A DNA stretch of 64,000 nt from Hemibagrus wyckioides. Taxonomy: Eukaryota > Chordata > Actinopteri > Siluriformes > Bagridae. Positions 1-13,166 of the stretch are shown piece after piece (position 1 is the stretch's first letter; every line of letters starts with the position of its first letter). Under the pieces are notes generated by a model that was not told the DNA's origin, searched no databases, and saw nothing but the letters and a program-made list of their open reading frames with translations. The translations under genes and the position numbers were made by a program. The DNA is taken from contig NC_080715.1 in NCBI RefSeq assembly GCF_019097595.1, positions 25,944,355 to 26,008,354 on the forward strand. The letters are read 5' to 3'.

Positions 1-920
1 CACTGTACTCACTGACCACCTCTGTACTCACTACTCAATCACTGATCACACTGTACTTACTGACAAATCAGTGCTCACCTCTGTACTCACTGACCAATCA
101 CTGATCACCACTCTACTCACTGACCAGTCACTGCTCACCACTCTACTCACTGAACACCACTGTACTCACTGACCACCACTGTACTCACTGACCACCACTG
201 TACTCACTGATCAATCACTGCTCACCACTGTACTCACTGAACACCACTGTACTCACTGACCACCACTGTACTCACTGATCAATCACTGCTCACCACTGTA
301 CTCACTGACCACCTCTGTACTCACTGATCAATCACTGATCACCACTGTACTCACTGATCACCACTGTACTCACTGATCAATCACTGCTCACCACTGTACT
401 CACTGACCACCTCTGTACTCACTGATCAATCACTGATCACCACTGTACTCACTGATCACCACTGTACTCACTGACCACCTCTGTACTCACTACTCAATCA
501 CTGATCACACTGTACTTACTGACAAATCAGTGCTCACCTCTGTACTCACTGACCAATCACTGATCACCACTCTACTCACTGAACACCACTGTACTCACTG
601 ATCAATCACTGCTCACCACTCTACTCACTGACCACCACTGTACTCACTGACCAATCACTGATCACCACTCTACTCACTGAACACCACTGTACTCACTGAC
701 CAATCACTGATCACCACTCTACTCACTGAACACCACTGTACTCACTGATCAATCACTGCTCACCACTGTACTCACTGACCACCTCTGTACTCACTGATCA
801 ATCACTGATCACCACTGTACTCACTGATCACCTCTGTACTCACTACTCAATCACTGATCACACTGTACTTACTGACAAATCAGTGCTCACCTCTGTACTC
901 ACTGACCAATCACTGATCAC
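1..920. repeat. Minisatellite of short ACTCACTGA-type units
   Basis: About 920 bp of tandem variants built from words such as TGTACTCACTGA, CCACCACTG and TCAATCACTG. Longer composite units recur; for example the block with TGTACTTACTGACAAATCAG appears near 50, 510 and 860. The array runs off the left edge of the window, so its full size is unknown. It has no coding content and lies in what I read as an sh3rf3 intron. Confidence 0.9.
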
Positions 921-2193
921 CTTTGTTGATGAATATGCAAATTGCTTTATGACATTTGTTGATGTGTAAGCGACTCTGGGCATTTGTTCGCTCCACCCCC
1001 CTGAATCCTCTACAGAATCATGATTACAGCAGGTCTAGAAATGATAAAGAATAATAAATGGTGTAATAACAGGTATAATAACAGGTGTTATAACATCTCT
1101 CTGTGTGTGATGGATTCCTCTTATTCTTCGTTTGGGAGACCTCAAAAATACCTGATCTTTATAAACAGTTCGGATTTAAATCGGCTCCAAAAACCACTGT
1201 GTGTGTGCTGTGTTAGCGTTAGATCAGCATTAGCACTAGCATTAGCATTAGCAGTATCTTTGTACCCCATGGATGGAGTGGCAGCTGTTTCACCTGCTGT
1301 TTTTGGTAATTGGTCACAGCATGAAAGCTGCCTGTTAGTAATGCTTCATTAACACACAGACACACAAGTCAGTGTGTTCATGCTAGTTCACGCTAGCTGT
1401 AGTGTAGAACATCCATATTAGCATGAAAAGTTTATAGCATTTAGCATGTCTGTCATGTTCTTCTTTTATCCTCTCTCTCTCTCTCTCTCTCTCTCTCGGG
1501 AAAGCTACTTTACAAATCTACTCATGATATATGCTATGACTAGCCTTTTGATAAATTGTATGCTACTAAGCTGCTAAGAAAAAGTCTCCGTTTCTAAGAA
1601 GAGATCCAGCTAACGTTAAAAAACTGTAAACAAGTTGAAGCAACAGATGCAGAGTGCCTGCTGTGTCACAGAATTTGTTTTGTCTCCTGATCTGTGATAT
1701 GTCAGAAAAGTGATGGAATTGCTCATGACATGGTCAGGTTACGGTCTTACTGCTCACTCGTGGCTCCTGGACTCTGGAGCTGTGTGCTTTTTTGGCTCTG
1801 TAGAGGAAGCAGCATGAATGAACTTTTAAATTGTTTATTAGCTTTACGTCTCATTTGTTAGATAGTTTGTATAAACAGATAAACATCTTATTATATAAAG
1901 CAAATAAAATATTGTGTCAAGTCTCCTGCAGAACACTGAGACTGAAATATAACTGAGTAGAGTAGAGTAGAGTGCGGGTGTGTGATCGATGTCAAGTGTG
2001 TAAATCGTGGCTGAGCTCCTCCTGTAATTTTAGAGGAATCCTTTAAGGTCCCAGCTGTTAGCTGCTCTTAGCTTTATGAATCTTTTATGCGGCTCCCAGA
2101 GGGCCATGACCTTTGTTTGGTTCCATCGCTCTGTATTTTAAACCAGCTTTTAAATGATAAATGATACGGAGTGTGGTCCGATTGGGGCACTGA
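921..2193. other. Non-coding stretch, presumed sh3rf3 intron
   Basis: Unique-looking A/T-rich sequence without a supportable exon. It holds a short run of TTAGCA-type hexamers near 1210-1255 and a (TC)n run near 1471-1498. The 110-codon open frame at 1020-1352 has no recognisable domain and is probably chance. Confidence 0.6.
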
Positions 2194-2218
2194 TGTGTGT
2201 GTGTGTGTGTGTGTGTGT

Positions 2219-2257
<39 letters not shown>

Positions 2258-2270
2258 TGTGTGTGTGTGT
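2194..2270. repeat. Compound microsatellite (GT)n(GA)n(GT)n
   Basis: Uninterrupted GT run, then AG/GA run, then GT run, read directly from the sequence. Confidence 0.95.
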
Positions 2271-2480
2271 TTTAATGCGGTACGTTTACAAGTGCAGTGA
2301 CAGCAGCAGGAAAAAAACAAGTCCATAAAGGAGTGAACTGTTAGTCCTGAGACAGAGTCGTTTTCCTACAGAATCAATTAAACCTCCTTTCAGTGATGTT
2401 CTCAATGTAGGGAGAACACACCAGGCTTTCACAGAGCATGCATATCTAAAATAAAACCAGAACAAAATGCTCTACAGTAA

Positions 2481-3414
2481 ACACACACACACAGTCGTTA
2501 CAGAGAGGATGAGGATCTGATGACCCATTGTGTTACTCCATCACAAGCTCATACAGATTTGGCTTTATTAGCTCCTGTAATGTGCTTCTGGAGCTTTCTC
2601 GATACACACACACACCGCCTCCGTACATCTGTGCTAGCGGCTAATCCCCCGTGTTTATTGTGCGCACTGACAGGCAGAGTGTGGAGAAAAGGATTTATCA
2701 CATCATGCAACCTTTCCCTTCACTGGATAAGAGAAAAGAAAGACATCAAACAGCAGCACAACATTTTCACTCAGAACCTCACACTTTATTCAGCAGGAAT
2801 TTCCCTGGACTGTTCTGTGTCCTTACAAATACAGTAAGATCAGACAGTTCTGTGTCCTCAAAATACAGTAAGATCAGACAGTTCTGTGTCCTCACAACTA
2901 CAGAAAGATCAGACAGTTCTGTGTCCTCACAAATACAGAAAGATCAGACAGTTCTGTGTCCTCACAAATACAGTAAGATCAGACAGTTCTGTGTCCTCAC
3001 AAATACAGTAAGATCAGACAGTTCTGTGTCCTCACAACTACAGAAAGATCAGACAGTTCTGTGTCCTCACAAATACAGTAAGATCAGACAGTTCTGTGTC
3101 CTCACAAATACAGTAAGATCAGACAGTTCTGTGTCCTCACAAATACAGTAAGATCAGACAGTTCTGTGTCCTCACAAATACAGTAAGATCAGACAGTTCT
3201 GTGTCCTCATAAAGACAGGAAGATCAGACTGTTCTGATGTTTGATCAATGATATAAAGAAAACCTGAGGTTAGGTAGAGGTTGTTGTGTGTGTGTGTGTG
3301 TGTGTATCGAGAAAGCTCCAGAAGTATATTATAGAAGCTAATAAAGCCAAATTTGTATAAGCTTGTGATGGAGTAACACAAGTCATCAGATCCTCATCCT
3401 CTCTGTAATGACTG

Positions 3415-3432
<18 letters not shown>
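2481..3432. repeat. Long inverted repeat enclosing a 35-bp tandem array
   Basis: The left arm (about 2481-2616) and the reverse complement of the right arm (about 3284-3432) align for more than 100 bp with scattered mismatches. Both contain the words CAGAGAGGATGAGGATCTGA, GTTACTCCATCACAAGCT and GGAGCTTTCTCGATACACAC. Each arm is bordered by CA/TG repeats inside and outside. About 700 bp separates the arms and includes the 35-bp tandem array. No transposase remnant or clear target duplication is visible, so it is either an old fold-back or MITE-like element or an inverted duplication. Confidence 0.75.
2810..3236. repeat. 35-bp tandem array, about 12 copies
   Basis: The unit contains GTTCTGTGTCCTCACAAATA followed by CAGTAAGATCAGACA. 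Successive GTTCTGTGTCC starts are 34-35 bp apart. Variants are mostly CAAATA/CAACTA and CAGTAAG/CAGAAAG. Copies are very alike, which suggests recent expansion or homogenisation. Open frames across it are an artefact of the repeat. Confidence 0.93.
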
Positions 3433-3446
<14 letters not shown>

Positions 3447-3627
3447 GAGAGATACAGACACACATTCCTGCCCAAATCCCCATCTCATTTCTACAGGAAA
3501 TGCATCTTGTTGCTATAAGAAAACATTGTGTTTGTAAAAGATCTTTATCTACAGGATTTATACAGTGTTGGATCTCATTATAACAGTCGAGTGTTTTATA
3601 TAAAAAAAACACGTCCAGTAACAGCAG

Positions 3628-3818
3628 TGGGCGGTGGTAGCTCAAGTGGTTAAGCCTCTGAGTCTTTGAATGGAAGATCATGGGCCCTTGAACAAGGCCC
3701 TTAACCCACCCTGCTCCATGGCTGACCGTGTGCTCTGACCCAAACCCCCAAGGATGGGATATGCGAAGAAAGAAATTCACTGTTAAGTAATGTATATGTG
3801 ACAAATAAAGACAACTTA
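3628..3818 (+). mobile_element. tRNA-derived SINE copy, partly deleted
   Basis: The head GGTGGTAGCTCAAGTGGTTA resembles a tRNA A box (TAGCTCAAGTGG). The body has GGGCCCTTGAACAAGGCCCTT and the tail has TATGTGACAAATAAAGACAA, an arrangement typical of fish tRNA-derived SINEs. The expected B box is missing, apparently by internal deletion. The same body motif recurs on the minus strand near 25240. I cannot name the family from memory with certainty. Confidence 0.7.
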
Positions 3819-4711
3819 ACTAGCAGCTTTGTTTCTCATCATCATCATCATCATCAGTTTTCTCATAACAGTGAAACATTTTCTTACAATAACCAGATAT
3901 TTTCTCTTCAGTTCCTGGAACAACAAGACTTTGTTTTCTCAGTAATGAGATGCTTTTGCGTGATCATGAGAGGTTTATTAAAAGGAATGAGATGTTCTCA
4001 TGATCTCCAGATGCAGCAGCAGTGTAGTCACAGAGCAGGTGATAGATGATGCAGTGGTGGCTTCTGTACAGCCAGGAAAATGAGATTATATTACATTTAT
4101 TGGGTTACACTGTTAACACCATTCCTTTAACACACACACACACCAACACACACACAGGGCCACTGTTTACTCGCTCATACAGTTATCCAGTGCTCTCAGA
4201 GTGTATTACAATATTAGATTTGTGAAATCCAATAAAATTTAATGCTTAAAATTTAATTTAAAACAGATTCAGTAAAATTAAAATCCTCTGCAAATGTGGA
4301 GAAAATGTTCCGAAAATAAAGCAATGATAAATTTGTCTACACAATCTGTAAAAATCATTTGACTGTGTAGAAACTAGCTGATTAAAATGGTCCCTAATGG
4401 AACGAGTGGTTAAACTAATAGCTTTACTAAGAGAGGAGGCCAGTTACACACGCATTAATAAACACATTAAACACTCTAAACACTCTAAACACACTAAACA
4501 CACCGCTGCAACCTGATTGGCTGACTGAATAATTGCTTGATTGAGCAGGTGTGCCCGTGTTCCTATTAAAGTGACCAGTGAGTGTAGGTTCAGACAGGTT
4601 CATACACATTATCACTGAAGCTCGACACAGTGAGCAGGTTTAGTTCTCCACATTAGGATTCAGTCTTGTGTTAAACAGAAGAGCAGTCAAAGATAACGGA
4701 TTTTGTAGCTG
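3819..4711. other. Non-coding stretch, presumed sh3rf3 intron
   Basis: Contains a short (ATC)n run near 3837-3856, a CA run near 4131-4157 and an imperfect AAACACTCTAAACAC repeat near 4463-4502. No supportable exon or RNA gene seen. Confidence 0.6.
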
Positions 4712-4800
4712 TGTGTGTGTATGAGAGAGAGTGTATATGTGTTAGTGTGTGTTTGAGTGAGTGTGTATATATGTGTGTGTGTGTGTGTGTCTGTGTGAGT

Positions 4801-4837
<37 letters not shown>

Positions 4838-5000
4838 TGTGTGTGTATATATATGTATAAATGTGTGAGTGTGTATATGTGTGTTTGTGTATATATGTGT
4901 GTGTGAGTCTCTGTGTTTGTGTGTGTGTATATATATGTATAAATGTGTGTATATGTATGTGTGTGTGTGTGTGTGTGTGTGAGTGTGTATATGTGTGTCT
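4712..5000. repeat. Imperfect (GT)n / TGTATATATG microsatellite block
   Basis: About 290 bp of GT dinucleotides interrupted by GAGTGTGTATATGTG-type words. Long reverse-strand open frames rich in His and Thr here come only from the repeat. Confidence 0.95.
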
Positions 5001-5209
5001 GTTCCACACCTGCATGTGAGTAAAGTATCTTCTCTTGGTGGTGTAATGTGACCTAATGGTCTAAGGGGAAAACTGCATCAGCTTCTTTCGGTAACAAACT
5101 GGATGAAAACTGGATTATTCAGCTCTCTTAAACAGATTAAATGCAGCAACATGAAACGGTTAGATATGGCTAATGTAGATAGAATTCTGGTTTTGTTTAA
5201 AAGTATATA

Positions 5210-5745
5210 CAGCTCTGGAAAAAAATAAGAGACCACTGCAAAATAATCAGTTTCTTATGTTTTTTTCTTACATGTTCATGTATTGGTGAGAAACAGGTTT
5301 GTTTCATTTTTGTGAACTGCTGACAATATTTCTTCTAAATTCAAAATATAACTATTGTTATTTAGAGTGTATATTTAAAGGAAATGACAACACATCAAAA
5401 TAACCCAAGATCATGCAGTATTTGCAGAGCTTTAATAACTCAAATAAAACAAAATGCAAATAATAATGTGTAAACAAATTGTGTTAATGCTTTGGCTAAA
5501 TAACATTAAGAAATCAGTATTTGGGGGAATAACCCTGATTTGCGTGTGTTTTGGCTCCATGATCTCCACCAGTTTTTCACATTGCTGTTGGGGAACTTTA
5601 TACCACTCTTTCTGCAAAAAAGCAAACAGCTTGATTTGCTTGATGGTTTGTGACCATCCATCTTCCTCTTGATGACATTCCAGAGGTTTTCAGTAGGGTT
5701 CAGATCTGGAGATTGGGCAGTGGTCTCTTATTTTTTCCAGAGCTG
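5210..5745. mobile_element. Non-autonomous Tc1/mariner-type element (MITE)
   Basis: The terminal inverted repeats begin CAGCTCTGGAAAAAAT and continue into AAGAGACCACTGC. The right end is its reverse complement (GCAGTGGTCTCTTA...CCAGAGCTG), differing by one A. Both ends are flanked by TA, the target duplication of Tc1/mariner elements. The total of 536 bp is too short for a transposase, and none is visible, so it would need a related enzyme in trans. It lies in the presumed first intron of sh3rf3. Confidence 0.88.
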
Positions 5746-5747
5746 TA

Positions 5748-6689
5748 TATACAGCACTAAAGTGGAAAACCATAAAGGGCTTCTTTAATGGGCTCTTTGT
5801 TAATAGTTGTGTTCTTCACTTCCAGAAAATGGAAATGAACTTGTTTAGTCCAACAGAGAAAAACAAAAAGTAAACAGAAATGAATTCAGTTTAAATTTTA
5901 TTCAGTTATTTTTTCAGTTATTATTTTTGTATCACAGTACAGGTGGAAGAAACTTTTTTCCCTAAGAGCGACGTCTTGCCTAATAATTGTTGTTTTGTCT
6001 CTCGAACTGTTTAGCAACTTTCTTTTCAGGAGAACACAGATTTCAGACGCAGAACTTTATAAAAATGCAGATTTTCAGCTGTTGCTCAGTTAATAAATAT
6101 ATTTCATGTAATGAATAATAATGTAATTCTGGCAAAACCACATTACAGCAACAGATTTTAACACCTGTTACTTTCTCTAAGTAAACAGGCACACTCCAAA
6201 ACACACACACAGGCAGAAATGAATGCTAGCCAGCTGTGCACCATATGTGCAGGGCTGTGTTCGTGCTAATCAGAAATATCAGATATCAGAGGGGAGACTG
6301 GATCCATAGTTGTTTTCTTTTAACCTGAACATCTGCACTGAGACGTTCAGCCTGAGATGCTTCTGACCTTTAATATTTATTTGTGGACATGGTTTGTTCT
6401 ACGTTAAAGATTTCGTGCTCCCGGTTTGGTTCTAGTGAAACTCGGAGAAATGGATACAGTTCATTTGTTAAAATAATGTTGCGTGTACACCACGTGTGAG
6501 TTTTAATGGAAATGTCACACTGTTCAGCTCCCAGCTGTTAATCTGACATCACTAATAGAGCCATGAGTCTGTTTACTGGCAAATGATCACAGGGGTAATA
6601 ATCAGCATCATTCACTTCTACTGCACTCTGGCTCTGGGTCTGGTGTTAGCACAGGGGTATGAGCAGTGTAGCAAATGTGTTGGTGTATT
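5748..6689. other. Non-coding stretch, presumed sh3rf3 intron
   Basis: A/T-rich, low repeat content, no exon-like open frame with splice sites that I can support. Confidence 0.55.
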
Positions 6690-7135
6690 GACAGTGTTTG
6701 TATTTCTATAGTGTTGGTGTATGTACAGTTTTGGGATAAATATGGTGTTAGGGTATATACATTGTTAGAGTATATGGTGTTGGGGTATATACAGTATTGG
6801 GGTATATACAGTGTTGGGGTAAATGCAATGTTGTGGTATACACAGATTTGGGTATTTACTGTGTTGGGGTATATACATTGTTGGGGTATATGCAGTATTG
6901 GAGTATATTCAGGTTTGTGTATTTACAGTGTTGGGGTAAATACAGTGTTGGGGTATATACGGTGTTGGGGTATGTATGGTGTTGGGTTTTATGCAGTGTT
7001 GGGGTTTATACAGTGTTGGGGTATATGTAGTGTTGGGGTATGTATGGTGTTGGGGTAAATACAGTTTTGGAGTATATGTAGTGTTGGTGAATATGAAGTG
7101 TTGGGGTATAAGCAGTGTTGGGGTAAATACAGTGT
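6690..7135. repeat. 17-bp minisatellite
   Basis: Tandem variants of TGTTGGGGTATATACAG, about 26 copies, with substitutions (GTATATGC, GTAAATAC) and a few length changes. Open frames through it are low-complexity artefacts. Confidence 0.92.
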
Positions 7136-8079
7136 TTTGTATTGTATAATGTGTGTTGTGTTGTTTTGATGCGTTTGTGTTCAGATTGTGAGTTGAGGAG
7201 ATGGTGTTTGTGTTTGGTCTTTGACTGATGGTGAGGTGTTTGTCTGTGAAGGTATGTGTGTGTGAAGATATGTGTGTGTGTGTGTTTATGAACCATTCCG
7301 CTCATCTGTTTTTACTCTCTTGCTGCCTTTAATAGAGAAATGGGGAAAAATGAGTCTGCTGATTTATTCCCTTGCTAATGTGACCTATTTAACGCAGAGC
7401 CTCCAGGAAACAGAGATGATCTGTTCTGTTTGTGTCCAAATGACCCGATTCACATTTTCACTAACCACAGAGCGATGTTTTAAATGATTTTTTTCATTTA
7501 AAAACTATGAAAATGATTACAGAGACAGTGGGTCAGAGTTATTCTGAGGGTTTTTAGATAAACGGGAGATGGGAATCACTCTGAGTAAAAAATGTGAAGA
7601 TTAAAAGGTGGCATGAACTGCCTGAAGAACACTCATAAATACTCTGTGCTTCCTGGAGATTGTGGGAAATTAATTACACCATGGACATGTACACACACAG
7701 CTCATTAAAGAAACACAAGACCTTAGAAAAGCTGAAAAAGTCGTGTCTCACATCACCGTGACTCCAGATCCAGAATTAATTGATCATGTGACACAGTGGT
7801 CAGAAGGATGAGACCTTAAAACAGCACGCAACGGTCAGTTCATCAAAGTCAGATCTGCCGGTTTCTGAGGTCTTTAAGACGTTCTGAAGAAATCCGATGG
7901 AGCTTAAATTCCTTCTTTATCACCATTTCACTGAAACACCTGAGTGTTAAACCTGAGTGTTAAACCTGATGTTCTAGCTAAGAGAACCATGAGAAGTCTC
8001 ATTGTTCAGAATGATACGAGTAGCAGCTTTTTGTGTTTTCCAAATATTCCTTAAAAAATAATCATTAGTCATTAGTAGG
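7136..8079. other. Non-coding stretch, presumed sh3rf3 intron
   Basis: No recognisable coding exon or RNA gene. A short GT run lies near 7255-7287. Confidence 0.55.
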
Positions 8080-8292
8080 TGACTGTCTCAAAGCTCCAGA
8101 ATTCTCGGGTTGATCCTGAACTTGTGTTCTTGGAGTGTTGCATGTCCTCTTCTGCTGAGATTCCTCTGGGTTCCCTTCCAAATAGGAAGATCAGTGACTT
8201 GATTCTGCCGTGTAATGGACCAAAATCCCATCCTGTATGTGACCCTGACCAGGATCTCGTGCACACTGAAGATGAATGAATGAATGAATGAG
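8080..8292 (+). mobile_element. Degenerate SINE-like 3' segment with (GAAT)n tail
   Basis: The segment ends in GACCCTGACCAGGAT, then ACTGAAGATGAATGAATGAA, a layout commonly seen at the 3' end of fish short interspersed repeats. The interior has TTCCTCTGGGTTCCCTTCC, similar to the TTTCCTCC block of the SINE at 14314. Head and target duplications are not recognisable, so this is a worn partial copy. Confidence 0.5.
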
Positions 8293-9611
8293 TAAATTAA
8301 TGATCTAAGAGTGTTTGGTTTAGACCTTGTCTGTGTTCAGTAATATGGAATGGATTAGTTTTTACTTACTCCATTTTATGACGATCTGATGAAGCAGCTT
8401 CGTTAGTACTCAGTAGAAGGTGTTTCTGAAGCAGTGCCAAAGCTGAAGCGTCTCCCAGCCTCTGGTTCCTCTGACCACCAGCATGTGGTATGGTGTAGCA
8501 CTCAGTTAGGTGCCACCAGGAATTTCGGACCTGTAGAAAGCTAGGTATCGTCCTTCAGCACAAAGATAAGGTCAGTTCTGCAGGGTTTTTGTTTTGTTTT
8601 TTGTACACTTCCCCTTACCACTGCTTTTCTTGGGGGTTCACACGCAGTCTATGATCTGCAGAATCGGGCAATAAGTGGGAAAAAAAACATGCTAACAAGC
8701 TACTGTAGAGATCCAGTGAGTAGAAAAAGAGAAAGAATGCAAAGACAGAGATGAGAACTGAGGAACTTCACTCAGTGTCAGGACTTGCAAAGACATGCTA
8801 GTCAAACAGAGCGTATCTAAACTAAACATCACCACATTGAAGAAAACCTCATAGATCAGAAGTGGTATGGATTACAGAGCGTTTCTGAAGGGATTAACTG
8901 GCCACCATCAGATTCAGCTCTTCGTGCTTTCATGTGCTGCCTCAGCAGTTAGCTCACCTGCATTCCCACCACTCCTCTGTGCTCCAGAGATGATTAGCTC
9001 AGGACTGTGTGGATCAGGACTACACATGGTTGAGGTTGCTACTAATGACTGAGTTTCACTGGGGCTTCACCAGCAGCCAATCTCCTTGGCAACAGTTTCC
9101 CTTTACTGTTTGATGCACAAAATATTGCAAAGATATTGCAAAGATGTGGTTTTATCTAATCCTGTCCTATATAATTTCTCATTAAACGTGTACAGAGATG
9201 TTAAGAGGAAAAAAATCTATCTTTGAAGGAAGCAGCAAAGAACCTTGTGTAGGTGGTGAGTGAACGTAGCATGAAAGTTTCCAGCGAAGCTAATGCAGAG
9301 CCGAGTAAATAACAAATCCACCAGCGCATTCTCACACCGGGGAGTGTAATATTTCTGTTTAACTAGTTAGATGAAGTAATGAAACAAACCAAGTCAGTGA
9401 TGTTTTCCCAGGTGAATGTTTATTACAGGACTTTTGTTCTGCTGGGATTAAAATATTAAACAGAAGAAGTGGTGTCAGGAACCAGTGGGACAGTTCCTAT
9501 GATTCATCATAGACTGCTTTGTTGTTTGTGTATTCCTCGCGTGTGCCACGCCCCTCTTATTGTTCTGATTTCCCTCCTTGTCGCCTGTTCCCCATTAGCC
9601 CTAATGTTCTG

Positions 9612-9617
<6 letters not shown>
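8293..9617. other. Non-coding stretch, presumed sh3rf3 intron
   Basis: No supportable feature. A 61-codon open frame at 8867-9052 has no domain or splice support. Confidence 0.5.

Positions 9618-9644
<27 letters not shown>
9618..9644. repeat. (TA)n microsatellite
   Basis: Uninterrupted TA run directly after a short GT run. Confidence 0.95.
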
Positions 9645-11611
9645 GGAGCCGTCTTCGTCAGTCATTGTTTGTTTGTCGGTTCATCTGTTCGGTGTTGGTA
9701 TGTTTGTTTGTCTGTTTGTTCATGCACTGTCATTTCATAGGTTTCCATGCTCACGTTACGGTTTGGTTTTCATGTTTATTTGCCCCATGTCTTCTGTTAG
9801 TTACGTTTGATTCATGTTGTTAAAGCAGCGCTTTATTTTATCCTGCATATGGGTCTGTTACTCCTGGATGTTACAAGTGGATTTAGATACGACTATGTTC
9901 GAGTTCTATGATCTGCGTCTGGTTTTGCTGTGTGTGATCATGAGGATATCAGAAATCTAATTCTGGAATATAAATGTGTTTTTTATGGTCATTTATTAAT
10001 ATTTATGAACTTTTATATATTTATATTTATTTATATTGTTTAAAAACAGAACACATTCATCCTGAATGTCAATTCTGTTTCTTTTTGTTAAAGCTGCTTT
10101 ATAAATGTGAATAAATCTATTTCTATCTAATTCTAATTCTATTTCCGCAAAAGCTTCTTGAAGCTGTTTAACATGTGTAGATGTCAATATGAGGGAATAA
10201 AAGCTGGAGCTCTGATCTGTCACCTCTGTGTTCCTCGTTTAATCTCGAACCTAAATGTCTTCCGTGTTTAGCAGAAACAATAGAACGGACCTTGTTGTTC
10301 CAATACTTGTGGAGGGGGCTGTGTGTAGAAGATACGCTCAGAAGCTGAGTTGTGCAACGTTATTGCAGATAAACTGCCTGCAGTTTCATGAGCGATAAAA
10401 ATGGTTTATTTTTCTAAATTGTTGTGGCTCATTGGGTTTTTCTAATGAGAGAACGTTCTGTTTCTCAATCAAATGTTTCTATTGTGTGTCCTGACCTCTG
10501 GTGTGTTTGTGTGTGTGTGAGAGAGAGAAAGAGAGAGAGAGAGACACACACACACAAATACACTACTCTAAACCCCGCTGTGTTAATGTGTTCATTTGCC
10601 GTTAATACAGTGAGTTTTTCCAATAATCACGGTTTACTGATTTTTAATCATTTCACTCATGTTCCTTCTTTTCTCCTTCGTTAGTTTATATATATTTATC
10701 TGTCTGAATTTTTTTTAATCTTATTACACATTCTGCTCTGAACAGTTTCATTTTCATTTTCAAACACAGAATAAATGAAGGCTGCTTTATAAATAATACA
10801 CACTTACATTACTCTAGTACAGAGTCTCGATGCTGCTCACTTGTGCTCTATTAGTCAGAGTTCCTCAGTGTTCCTCTAGATAAAAAGTCTTGGTTGGTGA
10901 TCACAGAGATGTTTAAAATCCCACCACCAGCATCACCACCACCAAGAACGACATTAACACCAGCAGCACTGCTCTATCTGACTCTCTGGAGGTCAGTAAC
11001 CCTGATGGTCATGGTGCTGAACTGCAGATCATCAGTCCAGCTGTAGTACATCACACACAGGGAACAGGTGAAGGAACAGATCTGTGTGTGGAAACAGTGG
11101 ATATGAGGTTGTTCACCCAGATCACTAATGTACATTGAAGCAAGCTGTTACTGATCATATAGCTGAACTCTCCTGACCGACACCATCATTAGTGGTCAGT
11201 GGTGAACAGTCACCAGTTGAATGCTCATTGGCTGAATGGACAGTCATATGATGAACTCTTATTGGCTGAAAACTAATGTGAGCTCAACTAATGAAAGTCT
11301 TTAAACACCTAATCAGAGAGTTAGTTCGTGTTCAGGTGGGCGGAGCGTCTGGGTGAATAACCAGATCTGGACAGCTGCTGATGTAGAGTAGAGGTTAATG
11401 TGCACATTTAGTACAGTGAGGACTGGGTTTAAAGACATAGCTCTGACTTCCACAGTGTAGATGTGACTGATGTGAACTGGCGCACGCTCACATCAATCAA
11501 TCACCTGAGATCCAGATGCTCACCTGTACAGTGTTTATTAAACATCTGGAAACAGTGAAGACCTTTAAGTATGAGAACGCTTGTGTCTTTATGCAGGTTT
11601 GAACAAGGCCT
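9645..11611. other. Non-coding stretch, presumed sh3rf3 intron
   Basis: Contains TTTG/TGTT-rich sequence near 9660-9725 and a GT/GA/CA compound run near 10502-10560. No exon, RNA gene or mobile element recognised. Confidence 0.5.
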
Positions 11612-11671
11612 AAACACACACACATACACATGCACACACATACACACGCGCGCACACACACACACACACAT
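11612..11671. repeat. (CA)n microsatellite, interrupted
   Basis: CA dinucleotides with TACACATG and CGCGCG interruptions. Confidence 0.95.
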
Positions 11672-11950
11672 TGATTCTCTTCATCGATCACTTGTCTGCA
11701 TTATTAATGCCGCTCTGCTTCTTCCTTTGTGTAACGCTGGTGTGTGTAGCAGAAACACTGTTCTCAGATTCACACAAATACAACCATGAGGTGAACTCTC
11801 TAATAATAAAAAACAAGTTCGATTTTTTTGGTGTGTGTGTGTGTAGATAGTGAGATAGTGTGTAGATAGAAACCTCTCTCAACCTCATTCTCTAGTCAAA
11901 TTCACAAAGGTTTGGTCCCTTCACATAATCACTGGAGCATGGTGTAAGGA
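11672..11950. other. Non-coding spacer between CA arrays
   Basis: About 280 bp of ordinary sequence with a short GT run near 11830. No feature supported. Confidence 0.5.
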
Positions 11951-13077
11951 ACACACACACACAGACACACACACACACAGATATAGTCAAACACACAGAT
12001 ACACAGACAAACACACACACAGACACAGATACACATACAGACAAACACACACAGACACACACAGACACAGATACACATAAAAACACAGATACACACACAG
12101 ACAAACACACACAGACACAGATACACATAAAAACACAGATATACACACAGACAAACACAGGCATAGACAAACACACAGATACCGGTACACACAGATACAC
12201 ACACAAACACAGACACACACCCACACACACAGACATATCTACACATACAAACACAGACACACACACAGATACACACACAAAAACAGACACTGATACACAC
12301 ACACAGACACACATAAAAACACAGATACATACACAGACAAACACACAGATACACACACACAGATACACCCACACACAGACATAGAAACATATACAAACAC
12401 AGACACACACAGACATAGATACATATACAAACACAGACACACACAGATACACACACAAAAACAGACACTGATACACACACATATACACACACACAGACAC
12501 ACATAAAAACACAGATACATACACAGACAAACACACAGATACACACACACAGATACACCCACACACACAGACATAGAAACATATACAAACACAGACACAC
12601 ACAGACATAGATACATATACAAACACAGACACACACAGATACACACACAAAAACAGACACTGATACACACACATATACACACACACAGACACACATAAAA
12701 ACACAGATACATACACAGACAAACACACAGATACACACACGCACAGACACAGGTATACACACACACAGATACACCCACACACAGACATAGAAACATATAC
12801 AAACACAGACACACACAGACATAGATACATATACAAACACAGACACACAGATACACACACAAAAAAAGACACTGATACACACACATATACACACACAGAC
12901 ACACATAAAAACACAGATACTTACACAGACAAACACAGACATAGACAAACACACAGATACACAGACACAGGTACACACAGATACATACACACACACACAG
13001 ACATAGATACATATACAAACACAGACATACACAGACACAGACAAACACACAGATACACACACATATACACACACGTT
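11951..13077. repeat. CA-based minisatellite with higher-order repeats
   Basis: About 1.1 kb of CACACAGATACACACA-like variants. A larger unit containing AACAGACACTGATACACACA recurs at about 12291, 12469, 12661 and 12873, giving spacings of 178, 192 and 212 bp, so this is a higher-order repeat. Reverse-strand open frames up to 422 codons (Val/Cys-rich) are artefacts of the array. Confidence 0.93.
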
Positions 13078-13161
13078 TACTTGCCAATTCACAGTTTGGG
13101 TGTGGATAGATGGATAGATCAGTAAAACCCAAAACACACCCTGTGTGTGTGTCTCTCTGTC

Positions 13162-13166
<5 letters not shown>

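Noticed and set aside
2810..3236. CRISPR-like regular repeat
   Set aside because: Units are directly adjacent with no unique spacers, and the DNA is vertebrate.
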